Assembly: GCA_014529385.2 (NCBI GenBank)
Contig: CM043959.1
Coordinates: forward strand, 188,001-252,000
Length of the DNA: 64,000 bases
Direction: 5' to 3'
From: Adiantum capillus-veneris
Lineage: Eukaryota; Streptophyta; Polypodiopsida; Polypodiales; Pteridaceae
The translations under genes were made by a program, and so were the position numbers. Of the stretch, positions 32,387-44,747 are shown one piece after another. The notes beneath the pieces are model-generated. The model did not search any database and was not told where the DNA came from. It saw nothing but the letters and a program-made list of their open reading frames with translations. Every line of letters begins with the position of its first letter. Position 1 is the first letter of the stretch.

Positions 32387-35070
32387 CTGCTTCCATAGCC
32401 TCTTTACATTAATCCTTTTGTGGTGAAGAGATAGCGTCATCATAAGTAACGAGATCTTTAGAAGTAGAAAAAGCATTATCGCCAATATCATCATCAAAAA
32501 CATGACATGAGCCAAAGTTCAAAATCAATAGGCAAATCAACAACAATGTCAATATCATCATTGGAAGAATTCAGAATGGATGGTTGTGAAGATGAAAGTT
32601 TCTCTATAGGAAGAGTTTCATCACCTAAAAGAAATGGAAAAGCCTGAAGCAAGGATTTAGTATCATTTAAATCATCCATGGACCATGAGCCTCCCATAAG
32701 CTGTGCGTTAAAAGAAACATCACGATTTACAACTACTTTCTTGGAGGAAGGGTCATAGAATTTGTAGCCTCTAGAAGTGTCAGAATATCCAATAAAAATA
32801 ACTTTAAGACCAGGAGCATCAAGGTTTTTTCCTGTTTCTTTGGGAACATGAATATAAGCAATACATCCGAAGGTTCGAAAATGAGATACAGAACGAATGT
32901 CACCTGTCCGTGTTGTGATGTATATCTTACCAGAGGGTACATTAGTAGGAAGATGATTCTGAATAAATACTGCTATCAAAGTAGCTTCACCCCAAAAAAC
33001 ACGAGATAAACCAGAATGAATCAGCATACATCTTACCGCATTGCGAATAGTGCGATTCTTTCATTCAGCAACGCCGTTCTGTTGAGGTGAATATGGAATA
33101 GTGTGTTCATGATGAATTCCACTACCAACATAGTAATTCACAAACTCTTGAGAAACATATTCGCCTCCATTGTCACTACAAAGCTTCTTAAGGCAACGAC
33201 GAGTTTGAAGTTCCGCAGCCTTATGGAATTGTTTGAAAACAGATAAGACCTCATATTTTTGTCTAAGTAGAAATACACTCATATACCGTGAGAAATCATC
33301 AATGAAAGTAATGAAGTAGCGAAATTGTGATCTCGAAGAAGGTAGAGGTCCACATATATCAGTATGAACCAGATCGAATATGTCATGAGAATGAGTTGTA
33401 TTTGAAAGAGGAAAGGGTTTACGATTATGTTTACCAAGAGCACAAAACTCACAAATTCCCATATGGGGATGAACTTTAAGATCCATGCCATGAACAAGAT
33501 CACGACGCTGAAGATCAAGGAGTTTTCAGAAATGAGCATGAACAAAATGGTGATTCCATACTTTGCAATCATGATCACCTGGAGCAGTAACAACATTTGC
33601 TACAGCATCATTGAGAGAGAGTTCAAACAAATTACCATTTTGAGGAGAAGTGGCTATAGTCTATCATCTTTCTCAATTCGGCATTTGGTATGATTAAATC
33701 CAATAAAGAGACCAAGATCGATAAGTCTAGCAACTGAAAGAAGATTACATTGAAGATCTGGTACATGTAATACTCCTCACAAAATTTGAGTGGAAGAAGA
33801 CAAGGTACCAAGATATAAATCTCGAATACCCTTTAATTGACAAGTCGTATCATCGGCAAGATAAAAAACACATTGAACTAGTATTGGATGATAGTTATGG
33901 AGCCACTTAAACTGATATGTCATATTTCTTGTAGCACCAGAATCGACAATAAAAAGTGAACCATCACATATATGAAGTATTCTGTCTGGAGCAACTGAAC
34001 ATAAGACGCAACTTTTTTCTAGTACAATGTTGTTTCAATGTTCAGTAGCATATGCTCTATTACGATCTGTGTCGAATCGACGCTTATAGCACATATGAGT
34101 GGGATGATCAGATCGTCCACAATATTCACAAGAAGAAGAAGAAGAAGAGTCTCTAGATAAACGTGGATGTTTTGTGGTAATATTATATTCTTCATCATAT
34201 TGACGTGCCCAACAATCATCTTCAGTATGGCCATTTCTGTTACAGTAAGAACATTGCTTAGTAGGAAATTTGAGACGAGAGAAAATATTGCCGCGATGGC
34301 CACCTCTACGGTTTCCTCGTTGAAACGGACGCCTTCGAGCATAAAAATCATGTTTCATCTATTGTGACTCACTCTCCTCTTGTGAAATCATAGCTCTATC
34401 ATGAACAGCATTACATCGTTCTTGACGTTGAGAGTATTCAATTAAAGACATGCAGGCTTGGTCGAAATCAAGACCATCTTTATTAGAGAGAATAGTAACA
34501 ATGTTATCATAAGAGAAGTCCTTCACCGTAGCAAGGAGAAGTATAATAAGTTGCTTTTGTGGAACAGGATCACCGGCAGCAGCAGCAAGTTGATTAATAA
34601 TAGATTTGAAAGACTCAACATGTCCTGTCATGGTAGTACCAACTTCATATTGTAGCTTGTTAAGCAACTCTCTGAAATAAATTATTTCTGTAACAAATTT
34701 CTTCTGAAAGTTTTCAATAAGGTACTTCCATACATCGTGGGAAGTAGGTAGTTCATACATATCAAGCAAAAGGGAATCACTAAGAGCAGAAAGAATATAC
34801 TAGCGAGCTTCTTTATCACGTCGTTTGCCAATCCGTATACGCAATATTCCAATCTTCAAATATAGGTGCTTTAGTGACAAGCACGTTATCATGATCCGTA
34901 TCAACAGGCTGAGGCGAACAAACACGATTTACAAGGACAAGATCAGAAAGTTCATTGCCTTCAAGAATTAACAACATCTTTGCTTTCCACCCTGGACATC
35001 CTTGGCGTTGGAAAGGAGGAAGAGAACACAGGCCAGAAGGAAAACCGTTGACGAGAATAGTCATAGCCAT
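32387..35070 (-). pseudogene. Inverted partial copia polyprotein (gag to start of RT)
   Basis: On the minus strand from MAMTILVNGFPSG (35070): gag, two intact knuckles (CSYCNRNGHTEDDC and CEYCGRSDHPTHMC), protease (FIVDSGAT), GAG-pre-integrase, integrase (HTDICGP, CSDNGGEY, GVAE). It ends just after the RT entrance (SSPQKDQ). RT and RNase H are absent. Several frameshifts and stops, for example a stop where the sister copies read AERKN (33061). The leader upstream of the start (35071-35472) contains a small triplication of a 32-bp unit (GAGTCCTCAAAATAGAGTGACGTGAGACGA-like) near 35275-35355. Confidence 0.85.
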
Positions 35071-35472
35071 ATCTGGTTGCGAGAAGATGTATAAGACAAG
35101 ATCACAGAATCTGCACACCATATATGGTGAAGGCTGCAATTGAGAACGAGAGAAATATGACGATTGTGTTCTATAAACGATAAACACAAGAAGGATGCTC
35201 AATACACGTCCAAAGATGTGAGAGACGTCACCCAAAAAAGCAGGGAAAAGGAGACGTCAATAATAAAAGAGTCATCAAAATAGAGTGACATGAGACGAGA
35301 GTCCTCAAAATAGAGTGACGTGAGACGAGAGTCCTCAAAATAGAGTGACGTGAGATGCAAGATTGACAGCGACAATATGAATAGAAAAAAGCTAAATTTG
35401 CTCGAAAAAGTTAACACCAAAATTAGAAAAACGACTGCGAACGCTTCACGAAGACGCACGATGAAGAAAGCT

Positions 35473-37178
35473 ATAGCAAATGTTGTTACTGCTCCAGGTG
35501 ATCATGATTGCAAAGTATGGCATCACCGTTTTGTTCATGCTAATTTCTCAAAACTCCTTGATCTTCAGCATCGTGATCTTGTTCATGGCATGGATCTTAA
35601 AGCTCATCCCCGTATGGGAATTTGTGAGTTTTGTGCTCTTGAGAAACATAATCGTAAACCCTTTCCTCTTTCAAATACAACTCATTCGCATGACATATTC
35701 GATCTTGTTCATACTGATATATGTGGACCTCTACCTTCTTCGAGATCACAATATCGCTACTTGATTACTTACATTGATGATTTCTCACTGTATACGACTA
35801 TATTTTTACTTAGACAAAAATCTGAGGCCTTATCTGTTTTCAAACAATTCCACAAGGCTGCGGAACTTCAAAATGGTCTTCGCCTTAACAAGCTTCGTAG
35901 TGACAATGGAGGCGAATATGTTTCTCAAGATTTTGTGAATTACTGTGCTGACAGTGGAATACATCATGAACACACTATTCGATATTCACCTCAACAGAAT
36001 GGCGTTGCTGAACGAAAGAATCGCACTATTCTCAATGTTGTAAGATGTATGCTGATTCATTCTGGTTTATCTTGTGTTTTTTGGGTTGAAGCTACTTTGA
36101 TAGCAATATTTATTAAGAATTATCTTCCTACTATTGCACCCTCTAGTAAGATACCTTCACAACATGGACAGGTGACATTCCTTCTGTATCTCATTTCAGA
36201 ACCTTTGGATGTATTGCTTATATTCATGTTCCCAAAGAAACACGAACAAAGCTTGATGCTCCTGGTCTTAAAGTTATTTTTATTGGATATTATGACACTT
36301 CCAAAGGCTACAAATTCTATGACCCTTCCTCCAAGAAAGTAATTGTGAATTGTGATTCTACTTTTAACGAACAGCTTATGGGAGGCTGATCATGGTCCAT
36401 GGATGATTTTGATGATACTAAATCATTGCTGTAGGCTTTTCCATTTCTTTCAGATGATGGAACTCTTCCTATACAGAAACATTCCTCTTCACAACCATCC
36501 ATTCCGAATGCTACAAATGATGATATTGATATTTTTGTTGATCTACCTATTGATTTTGAACATGGCTCATGTCATGTTTATGATGATGATATTGTTGATA
36601 ACGATTTTTCTACTTCTGAAGATCTCGCTACTTATGTTGAAGCTATCTCTTCACCACAAAAGGATCAATGGCAAGAGGCTATGGAAGCAGAGTACGATTC
36701 TCTTATCTCTAAAGGTACATGGATACTAATTGAATTACCTCCTGGTCATACAGCTATTAAGTGTAAGTGGGTGTATAAAACAAAAGTAAAAGAAGATGGA
36801 TCTTTTGACAAGTTCAAGGCACGTTTAGTTGCGAAAAGTTACTCCCAAGTAGCTGGTGTTGATTATCAAGAGACATTTTCACTAATTGTTCGCATTACAA
36901 GTGTTCGATTTTTATTGGCATTCGCTGCTCAATTTGATTTAGAAGCTCATCAAATGGATGTGCGAACTGCTTTTCTTAACGGTGACTTGGAAGAGAAAAT
37001 TTATATGGAACAACCAGAAGGGTTTGCTATTCCAGGTAAAGAAGACCTTGTTGCTCAACTGCATTAGGCACTATATGGTCTCAAACAAACTTCGCGAGCG
37101 TGGTATACAAAATTTGATCTTTTTCTCACCTCTAAAGGATTCATCTCTTGCTCTTCAGACACCAATTTATACATAAAA
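35473..37178 (+). pseudogene. copia-2 polyprotein, first part: pre-integrase to RT
   Basis: Joined directly to the inverted leader at about 35472. The + frame runs from NVVTAPGDHDCKVWHH (GAG-pre-integrase) through integrase (HTDICGP, RSDNGGEY, GVAERKN; all three acidic positions kept), a frameshift near 36150, a linker, and RT from WQEAMEAEYDS to SSDTNLYIK. It stops there, about 17 residues before the catalytic YVDD, because the nested copia begins. A stop replaces the codon after VAQLH (37066). Confidence 0.9.
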
Positions 37179-37186
37179 TTGTTGTA

Positions 37187-37261
37187 TGTTGATCTTATAT
37201 GTGAAGCTACTCAATATATAGAGAAGCCATATATTGAGTAGCTTCACATATAAGCTCAACA
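37187..37261. repeat. 33-bp inverted repeat hairpin next to nested copia LTR
   Basis: Arms 37187-37219 and 37229-37261 are complementary with a single mismatch around a 9-nt loop (AGAGAAGCC). The inner 26 bp (CTTATATGTGAAGCTACTCA..) are perfect. It lies inside the broken RT frame and touches the nested copia LTR that starts at 37262. It is unlike anything else in the copia family. Confidence 0.95.
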
Positions 37262-37407
37262 TGTTCAGATGTAGAGAGAAAGAGAGAGAGAGACGAGACA
37301 AGAGACACACCATATACACTCCCAAAGACTCATTCATATTGAGGACAAGATACAAATATATAGATGAGACCAAGTTCAGTAGAGTTGAGCCATATATAGA
37401 TCCAACA
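37262..37407 (-). repeat. copia-3 3' LTR (146 bp)
   Basis: Starts TGTTCAGATG on the + strand (sister LTRs have TGTTGAG) and ends TCCAACA. Followed by the conserved 3'UTR at 37408-37654. Confidence 0.9.
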
Positions 37408-37654
37408 CCCTCACTCAAACAAAGGTCTCTAGCTTTGGATGAAAAAACCCTTGGGGAGTTCAAGGGAAAAACACAAGCCCCTACACAATGTGAAATATGA
37501 ACTAGCGGTGATGATGTGAAAGTGAATTGTGCATCTATGTACAAATATTCAAGTGACTTAGATATCACAAGGTGCAAATGTGGAGTGTGCATAGTGCATG
37601 GTACCTAAAAGATTACAATGTCATATGTACAAAGCTATTACAATAGCAAAGAAG

Positions 37655-40600
37655 CTAATCTAGAAAGAGTGAGGCCGAAGCAACTCCAAGCTCCGAGCGC
37701 AAGAGGATGAAACGTGACTCATTGAGGCCTTTGGTCAAAATTTCTGCAATGATCTGGTCACTTGCAGAGTGTTCAACCATAATGGTTCCTTTGCGTACTT
37801 CATACCTGACATAATGATAATGGACAGCAATGTGCTTTGACTTATTATGTTGAGCATAGTCTTTTGCAAGACTAATAGCACTTTGGTTGTCACACCGCAA
37901 GGGTGTGCTAGAAAGAGGAGAGTGACCAATATCAACCAACATTTGTCGAAGCCAAATCAACTCACGAGATGCAAGTGATGCCGCAACATATTCTGACTCA
38001 ATCGTAGAAACTGCAACACAACGTTGTTTCTTGCTGGTCCAAGAAACAAGACAACCATTTATAAAGAATCAATTTCCACTAGTGGATCGCATAGATAAAT
38101 GTGAGCTTGCCCAGTCTGCATCTGTGTAACCCAAAAGAGAAAGAGATTGCATAGAATCCGATGTGAGTTGTCATCGATAGACTAAACCAAAATCTGTAGT
38201 GCCTTTCAAGTATTTCAATACACGCTTTGCAGTAGACCAATGCTTAAGAGAAGGACGTGCAAGATGTTGTCCAGGATAATTAGCAGCGAACAGAATATCA
38301 GGACGAATGTTCATGCCAACAAACTGAAGACATCCAGTCACTTGATAATCAACACCAACTACTTGGGAGTAACCTTTTGCAACTAAACGCGCCTTGAACT
38401 TGTCAAAGGATCCATCTGCTTTTAATTTTTTCTTATACACCCACTTACATTTAATAGTTGTACGACCAGGAGGTAATTCAATTAGTATCCATGTACCTTT
38501 AGAGATAAGAGAATCGTACTCTGCTTCCATAGCCTCTTGCCATTGATCCTTTTGTGGTGAAGAGATAGCTTCAACATAAGTAATGGGATCTTCAGAAGTA
38601 GACAAAACATTATCAACAATATCGTCAGCATAAACATGACATGAGCCATGTTCAAAATCAATAGGCAGATCAACAAAAATATCAATATCATCATTGACAA
38701 CATTTGGAACGGATGGTTGTGAAGAGGAAAGTTGCTCTATAGGAAGAGTTTCATCTTCTGAAAGAAATGGAAAAGCCTGAAGCAATGATTTAGTATCATC
38801 CGAATCATCCATGGATCATGACCTCCCATAAGTTGTTCACTTAAAGTAGCATCATGATTCACAATTACTTTCTTGGAGGAAGGGTCATAGAATTTGTAGC
38901 CTTTGGAAGTGTCAGAATATCCAATAAAAATAACTTCAAGACCAGGAGCATCAAGCTTTGTTCGTGTTTCTTTGGGAACATGCATATAAGCAATACATCC
39001 AAAGGTTCGAAAATGAGATACAGAAGGAATGTCACCTGTCCATGCTGTGATGGGTATCTTACCAGAGGGTGCAGTAGTAGGAAGATGATTCTGAATAGAT
39101 GCTGTTGTCAAGGTAGCTTCACCCCAGAAAACACGACATAAGCCAAAATGAATCAGCATACATCTTACAGCATTGAGAATAGTGGGATTCTTTCGTTCAG
39201 CAACACCGTTCTGTTGAGGCGAATATGGAATAGTGTGTTCATGATGAATTCCACTATCAGCACAGTAAATCACAAACTGTCAAGAAACATATTCCCCTTC
39301 ATTGTCACTACGAAGCTTCTTAAGGCGACGACCGGTTTGAAGTTGCGCAGCCTTGTGGAATTGTTTGAAAACAGATAAGGCTTCAGATTTTTGTCTAAGT
39401 AGAAATACAGTCGTATACCTTGAGAAATCATCAATGAAAGTAATGAAGTATCGATATTGTGATCTCGAAGAAAGTAGAGGTCCACATATATCAGTATGAA
39501 CAAGATCCAATATGTCATGAGAATGAGTTGTATTTGAAATAGGAAAGGGTTTATGATTGTGTTTCCCAAGAGCAAAAAATTCACAAATTCCAATATGGGG
39601 ATGGGCTTTAAGATCCATGCCATGAACAAGATCACGACGTTGAAGGTCAAGGAGTTTTGAGAAATCAGCATGAACAAAACGGTGATGCCATACTTTGCAA
39701 TCATGATCACCTGGAGCAGTGACAATATTTGCTACAGCATCGTTGAGAGAGAGTTCAAACAAATTACCATTTCGAGAAGCAGTGGCTATAGTCTGTCCAT
39801 CTTTCTAAATTCGGCATTTGGTATGATCAAATCCAACAAACAGACCAAGATAAACAAGTCTAGCAACTGAAAGAAGATTACGTTGAAGATGTGGTACATG
39901 TAATACTCCTCGCAAAATTCGAGTGGAAGAAGATAAGGTACCAAGATATAAGTCTCCAATGCTCTTTACTTGACAAGTAGTATCATCAGCAAGATAAACA
40001 ACACGTTGAACTGGCAGTGGATGATAGTTATGGAGCCACTTAGACTGATATGTCATATTTCCTGTAGCAACAAAATTGATAATAAAAAGTGATCCATCAC
40101 GTACATTATGTATTCTGTCTGGAGCAACTGAACATAGGAAGCAGCTTGTTTCTGGTACAATGTTGTTTTGATGTTCAGTAGCATATGCTCTATTCCGATT
40201 TGTGTCGAATCGACGCTTATAGCATATATGAGTGGGATGATGAGATTGTCCACAATATTCACAAGAAGGAGAAGAAGAGTCTCTAGATAAACGTGGTTGT
40301 TTTGTGGTAATATTTTGTTTTTCATCATATTGACGTGCCCAACAATCATCTTCAGTATGGCCATTTCTGTTGCAGTAAGAACATTGCTTATTAGGAAATT
40401 TGAGATGATAGAAAATATTACCACGACGGCCACCTCTACTGTTTCCTCATTGAAATGGACGCCTTCGAGCATAAAAAGTACGTTCCATCTGTTGTGACTC
40501 TGTCTCCTCTTGTGAAATCATAGCTGTATCGTGACTAGCATTCCAACGTTCTTGACGTTGAGAGTATTCAATTAAAGACATGCAAGCTTGGTCGAAATCA

Positions 40601-41196
40601 AGACCATCTTTATTAGAGAGAATAGTAACAATGTTATCATAAGAAGAGTCCTTCACCATATCAAGGAGAAGTGTAATCAGTTGCTTTTGTGGAATAGGAT
40701 CACCGGAAGCAGCGAGTTGATTAATAATAGATTTGAAAGATTCAATATGTCCCGTCATGGCAGTACCAACTTCATATTGTAACTTGTTAAGCAACCCTCT
40801 CAAATAAAGTATTTCTATAACAGATTTCTTCTGAAAGTTTGCAATAAGGTACTTCCATACGTCGTGGGAAGTAGGCAGTTCATACATATCAAGCAAAAGG
40901 GAATCAGTAAGAGCAGAAAGAATATACTGACGAGTTGCTTTATCACGTCGTTGCCAATCCGTATAGGCAACATTCCAATCTTTAAATATAGGTCCTTCAG
41001 TGATAAGCACGTTATCATTATCCGTATCAACAGGCTGAGGTGGACAAACACGATTTCCAAGAACAACATTGGAGAGTTCATCGCCTTCAAGAATTAACAA
41101 CATCCTTGCTTTCCAGCCTGGAAATCCTTGACTTTGGAAAGGAGGAACAGAATGCTGGCCAGAAGGAAAGCCGTTGATGAGAATATTCATAGCCAT
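37655..41196 (-). pseudogene. copia-3 polyprotein lacking the RT core
   Basis: Start MAMNILINGFPSG at 41196. Gag, knuckle, protease-region decay (FIVDSGAT lost to changes near 40070), GAG-pre-integrase, integrase (HTDICGP, RSDNEGEY with G-to-E next to the second Asp, GVAERKN). At about 38340 the frame jumps from VGVDYQ straight to VTGCLQFVGM, removing about 218 residues (about 650 bp) that in copia-1 hold both RT catalytic Asp motifs. RNase H follows, with a stop at 38171-38173. The frame is kept across the deletion. Confidence 0.9.
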
Positions 41197-41953
41197 ATCT
41201 TGTTGCGAGAAGACGTATAAGATAAGATCGCAAAATCTGCACACCATATATGGTGAAGGCCGCAATTGAGAATGAGAGAGATATGAGTATTACGTTCTGT
41301 CAATGATAAGCGTAAGAAGGATGCTCAAGGAACGTCCAAAGATGTGAGAGACGTCACCCAAAAAAGGCAGGGTAAAGGAGACGTTAATAATAAATGAGTC
41401 CTCAAAATAGAGTGGTGTGAGATGCAAGATTGACGGCCACAATACGAATAGGAAAAAGCTAAATCTTCTCAAAAAAGTTAACGACAAAATAAGAAAAACG
41501 ATCGCGGACGCTTCACGAAGAAGTAGGATGAAGAAAGCTGCGTCAAGCTCAATTGCAGTAAAAACAACATAACTTTCTAATGCGAACTCCGATTGACGCA
41601 AACCTAGAACTCAAATCGAAGAGCTTGAGGAGATGAACAAGTCTTGGATGAAAAGTGCCATTGCGCTACGCTCCATCGTGCTTTTCCCGTTTCTCCAAAT
41701 TTTGAGCAGAATAGCAAGAAAAATTGAGATGAAGTTCAAGGTGTCATCAACAAGAAAACGTAATCAACGATTAGATTGATTAGAAATAAACGCCATATAA
41801 AACACTAATCATATTCTTCTTAACACAAAACAACCACAATTAACAAGAATCAACGCTCAAAAATAAAATTTGTAGCAATTTTGAATCTTACATGCGAATC
41901 GCGTACACATATTTTTGTGTGACCATGAATTGAATCGGCGCGTGATCGTTACC

Positions 41954-41965
41954 GCTCTGATACCA
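41954..41965 (-). promoter_or_regulatory. copia-3 primer binding site (tRNA-iMet)
   Basis: TGGTATCAGAGC on the minus strand abutting the 5' LTR at 41966. Confidence 0.95.
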
Positions 41966-41976
41966 TGTTGAGATGT

Positions 41977-42046
<70 letters not shown>

Positions 42047-42159
42047 GAGACAAGAGACACACCATATACGCTCCCAAAGACTGATTCATATTGAGGACAA
42101 GATACAAATATATAGGTGAGACCAAGTTCAGTAGAGTTGAGCCATATATAGCTCCAACA
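41966..42159 (-). repeat. copia-3 5' LTR with expanded AG tract (194 bp)
   Basis: Same LTR as 37262-37407 but with an AG run of about 62 bp (41984-42045) where the partner has about 20 bp. Confidence 0.95.
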
Positions 42160-43190
42160 AAAACGCCAAGGTAGCAGTTTTGTGACTCTTGCTCTTTATG
42201 TGGATGATACCATTCTTGTTTCCAATGATTTAGGATTTCTTCAGCAAGTGAAAAAGTTATTGTCTTCTGCATTTGATATGGTGGATCTTGGAGAGATTCA
42301 CTCATGTCTTGGAATTAAAATCCAACGGAATCGTACAGAAGTATTTTATTCCTTTGACTAGTCAAAGTTTATTGCAGATACTATTCAAAAGTTTGGTATG
42401 GAATGTGCACATTCAGCCAACACACCTTGTCTTGCGAGCTCTACAAAGACTACTTATGACAATGGCGGTAAACTTGTCACAAATCAGCCTTATGCTAACT
42501 TGATTGGATGTCTTCAGTTTGTTGGCATGAACACTCATCCTGATATTCTGTTTGCTGCTAATTATCTTGGACAACATCTTGCACGTCCTTCTCTTCAGCA
42601 TTGGTCTGCAGTAAAGCGTGTGTTGAAATGCTTGAAAGGCACTACATATTTTGGTTTGGTTTATCGACAACAACTCACATCGGATTCTATACAATCTCTT
42701 TCTCTTTTGGGTTACACTAATGCAGACTCGACAAGCTCACATTTATCTATGCGATATACTAGTGGAAACTGCTTCTTTATAAATGGTTGTCTTGTTTCTT
42801 GGACCAGCAAGAAATAACATTGTGTTGCAGTTTCTACGACTAAGTCAGAATATGTTGTGGCATCACTTGCATCTCGTGAGTTGATATGGCTTCGACAAAT
42901 TCTGGTTGATATTGGTCACTCTCCTATTTCTAGCACACCCTTGCGGTGTGACAACCAAAGTGCTATTACTCTTGCAAAAGACTATGTTCAACATAATAAG
43001 TCAAAGCACATTGTTGTCCATTATCATTATGTCAAGTATGAAGTACGCAAAGGAACCATTATGGTTGAACACTGTCCAAGTGACCTGATGATTGCAGACA
43101 TTCTGACCAAAGGCCTGAACGAGTCACGTTTCATCCTCTTGCGCTCCGAGCTTGGTGTTTCTTCGGCCTCACGCACTCTTTCTAGATTAG
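42160..43190 (+). pseudogene. copia-2 polyprotein, second part: RT active site to RNase H
   Basis: Resumes the frame broken at 37178: GSSFVTLALYVDD (RT catalytic box), the RT end with frameshift and stop near 42340-42360, then RNase H (GYTNADS, where most copies have TDADWA, so a catalytic Asp is changed; SEYVVAS; RCDNQSAI). A TAA near 42816 and a 2-bp insertion near 43180 disrupt the end. The 3'UTR at 43191-43438 leads to the polypurine tract and LTR. Confidence 0.9.
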
Positions 43191-43438
43191 CTTCTTTGCC
43201 ATTGTAATAGCTTTGTACATATGACATTGTAATCCTATAGGTACCATGCACTATGCACACTCCACATTTGCACATTGTGATGTTTGAGTCACTTGTATAT
43301 TTGTACATAGATGCACAATTCACTTTCACATCATCATCACTCGTTCATATTTTCACATTGTATAGGGGCTTGGGTTTTTCCCTTGAACTCCCCAAGGGTT
43401 TTTTCATCCAAAGCTAGAGACCTTTGTTTGAGTGGGGG

Positions 43439-43544
43439 TGTTGGAGCTATATATGGCTCACTCTACTCAGCTTGGTCTCACCTATATATTTGTATCTTGT
43501 CCTCAATATAAATCACTCTTTGGGAGCGTACATGGTGTGTCTCT

Positions 43545-43617
<73 letters not shown>

Positions 43618-43625
43618 ATCTCACA
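43439..43625 (+). repeat. copia-2 3' LTR with expanded CT tract
   Basis: TGTTGGAGC start directly after GAGTGGGGG, ending CATCTCACA. The CT run is about 67 bp (43548-43614) against about 20 bp in copia-1. It is followed by target duplication AAAGG. Confidence 0.95.
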
Positions 43626-43678
43626 AAAGGGACTCTCTATCAATGGGTCACAATCAACTCCGTAGAATTAGGCCTCTA

Positions 43679-43680
<2 letters not shown>

Positions 43681-43746
<66 letters not shown>
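43681..43746 (+). repeat. CT microsatellite
   Basis: About 33 CT units, 55 bp right of the copia-2 insertion; independent of its LTR. Confidence 0.95.
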
Positions 43747-43749
<3 letters not shown>

Positions 43750-44380
43750 ATAAAAGCTACACGCTAAGTCCTCTTAGTCTAGAAACATCTCCTTGTTGGG
43801 GCATGCATCTAGTCTCTGAAGTGTTGTTTCTTTGCGTGATAGCCTTCCTCTACAGCATTAGCATGGTTACTCCTCTTGTTCCTCTCATTACAACATCACA
43901 TATGGAAAGAGAAGAAAATGCAAGTAAAGCATGAATCCCCTCCCCCCCGCCGCCGCCCAAGCGTACGGCTGCGATTGGTTCAAGTAGAAAAACAACTAAC
44001 TACTCAAAGCTTGAAAGTCTGAAGTTCCAGTCAGACTGGGGTCCAGTTTATTTTAACCAATTAAAATACGGCCTTGAATAAAAGCAAAAAATTTACACAA
44101 GTTTTAGTATAAATATCGGCAAAAGCTTCAAATTTTGGTCTAAAAAATCGGGAGAAATTTGAAGTTTGCCCTTATTTCTTCGGTTAGGGATTTTCAAGTG
44201 AGCCTGAGCATTAGCTACTTCCATGGAAGTTGTTTCCCTAGCAGAGCAACACGTCTTCTCATGTCTTTGGATTTTAAACAATTTCTTCATCTAACGAATC
44301 TCCTTGTAGTGAGAGAGTTTACGAGAACCTGGTCTTATACTATTTTAACAACCCCAAACAATAGAATCCTAAATAGGAAG
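43750..44380. other. No gene recognised
   Basis: AT-rich DNA with a CCGCCGCCG run near 43945. No ORF or element end was recognised. Confidence 0.4.
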
Positions 44381-44700
44381 TGTTAGGATTTGGATGGTGC
44401 TAGCTATGGTGGATGAAAGAGAAACATGGTGCAAGTGTGTGAGTGTGTGTAAGCAAGGTTATCACTCAAGTGAATCAGGTTCCAAGATAGGATTAGCTTG
44501 GACTCATAAACACAATCTTGAGTATTGACTTAGCTTAGCACAAGCTCACCATAGACAAGCATGTAGTGCAAAATGAAGTTGTTGTTTATTGATTCCAGAG
44601 ATGAGCTTTAAGTAGCTCTACAACCTTGCTCCACAATATGTGGGATAAATCCACTCTCCTCTCCTTGACTCACACCTTAGGACAAAGCTCACACTTTACA
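44381..44700 (-). repeat. LTR of another retroelement family (320 bp)
   Basis: TGTTAGG..TTTACA ends on the + strand. On the minus strand a purine tract (AAGGGGAGGAT) lies immediately upstream of TGTAAAGTG, so this is a 3' LTR in minus orientation. No partner LTR, primer site or polyprotein was found beside it. The flanks show no 5-bp duplication. Confidence 0.65.
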
Positions 44701-44747
44701 ATCCTCCCCTTGAGGTTTGGACTAAGACAAGATACTGAAGATGCATG

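Larger units (their letters stand above)
37262..42159 (-). mobile_element. Nested copia with RT deletion (copia-3)
   Basis: Minus-strand element of the same family nested in copia-2. The 3' LTR is 37262-37407 and the 5' LTR 41966-42159. A tRNA-iMet primer site abuts the 5' LTR. The interrupted host frame resumes at 42160 with GSSFVTLALYVDD. If the 82-bp hairpin-bearing segment 37180-37261 is counted with the insertion, the flanking 5-mers are AAAAT and AAAAC, a near-match; without it no duplication is visible. LTRs differ by about five substitutions plus the AG expansion. Confidence 0.9.
32168..43625 (+). mobile_element. Composite, internally inverted copia insertion with nested element (copia-2)
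   Basis: The unit starts with a truncated + strand LTR (TGTTGGAGC, 32168-32211) and ends with a complete + strand LTR (43439-43625). Both flanks carry AAAGG (32163-32167 and 43626-43630), so the whole was inserted as one unit. Inside, in order: a leader scrap (32230-32282, +), a gag-like fragment of another family (32283-32386, -), an inverted partial copia (32387 to about 35472, -), then + strand copia from the GAG-pre-integrase domain to the 3' LTR. The + strand part is split at 37179-42159 by a nested copia. Removing the nested element, the integrase regions form inverted arms of about 1.1 kb. Confidence 0.85.

Noticed and set aside
37167-37592. Open frames across copia LTR and 3'UTR (also near 24000, 42000 and 43400)
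   Set aside because: They lie in LTR/UTR sequence repeated in each family member and have no domain; they are shadows.
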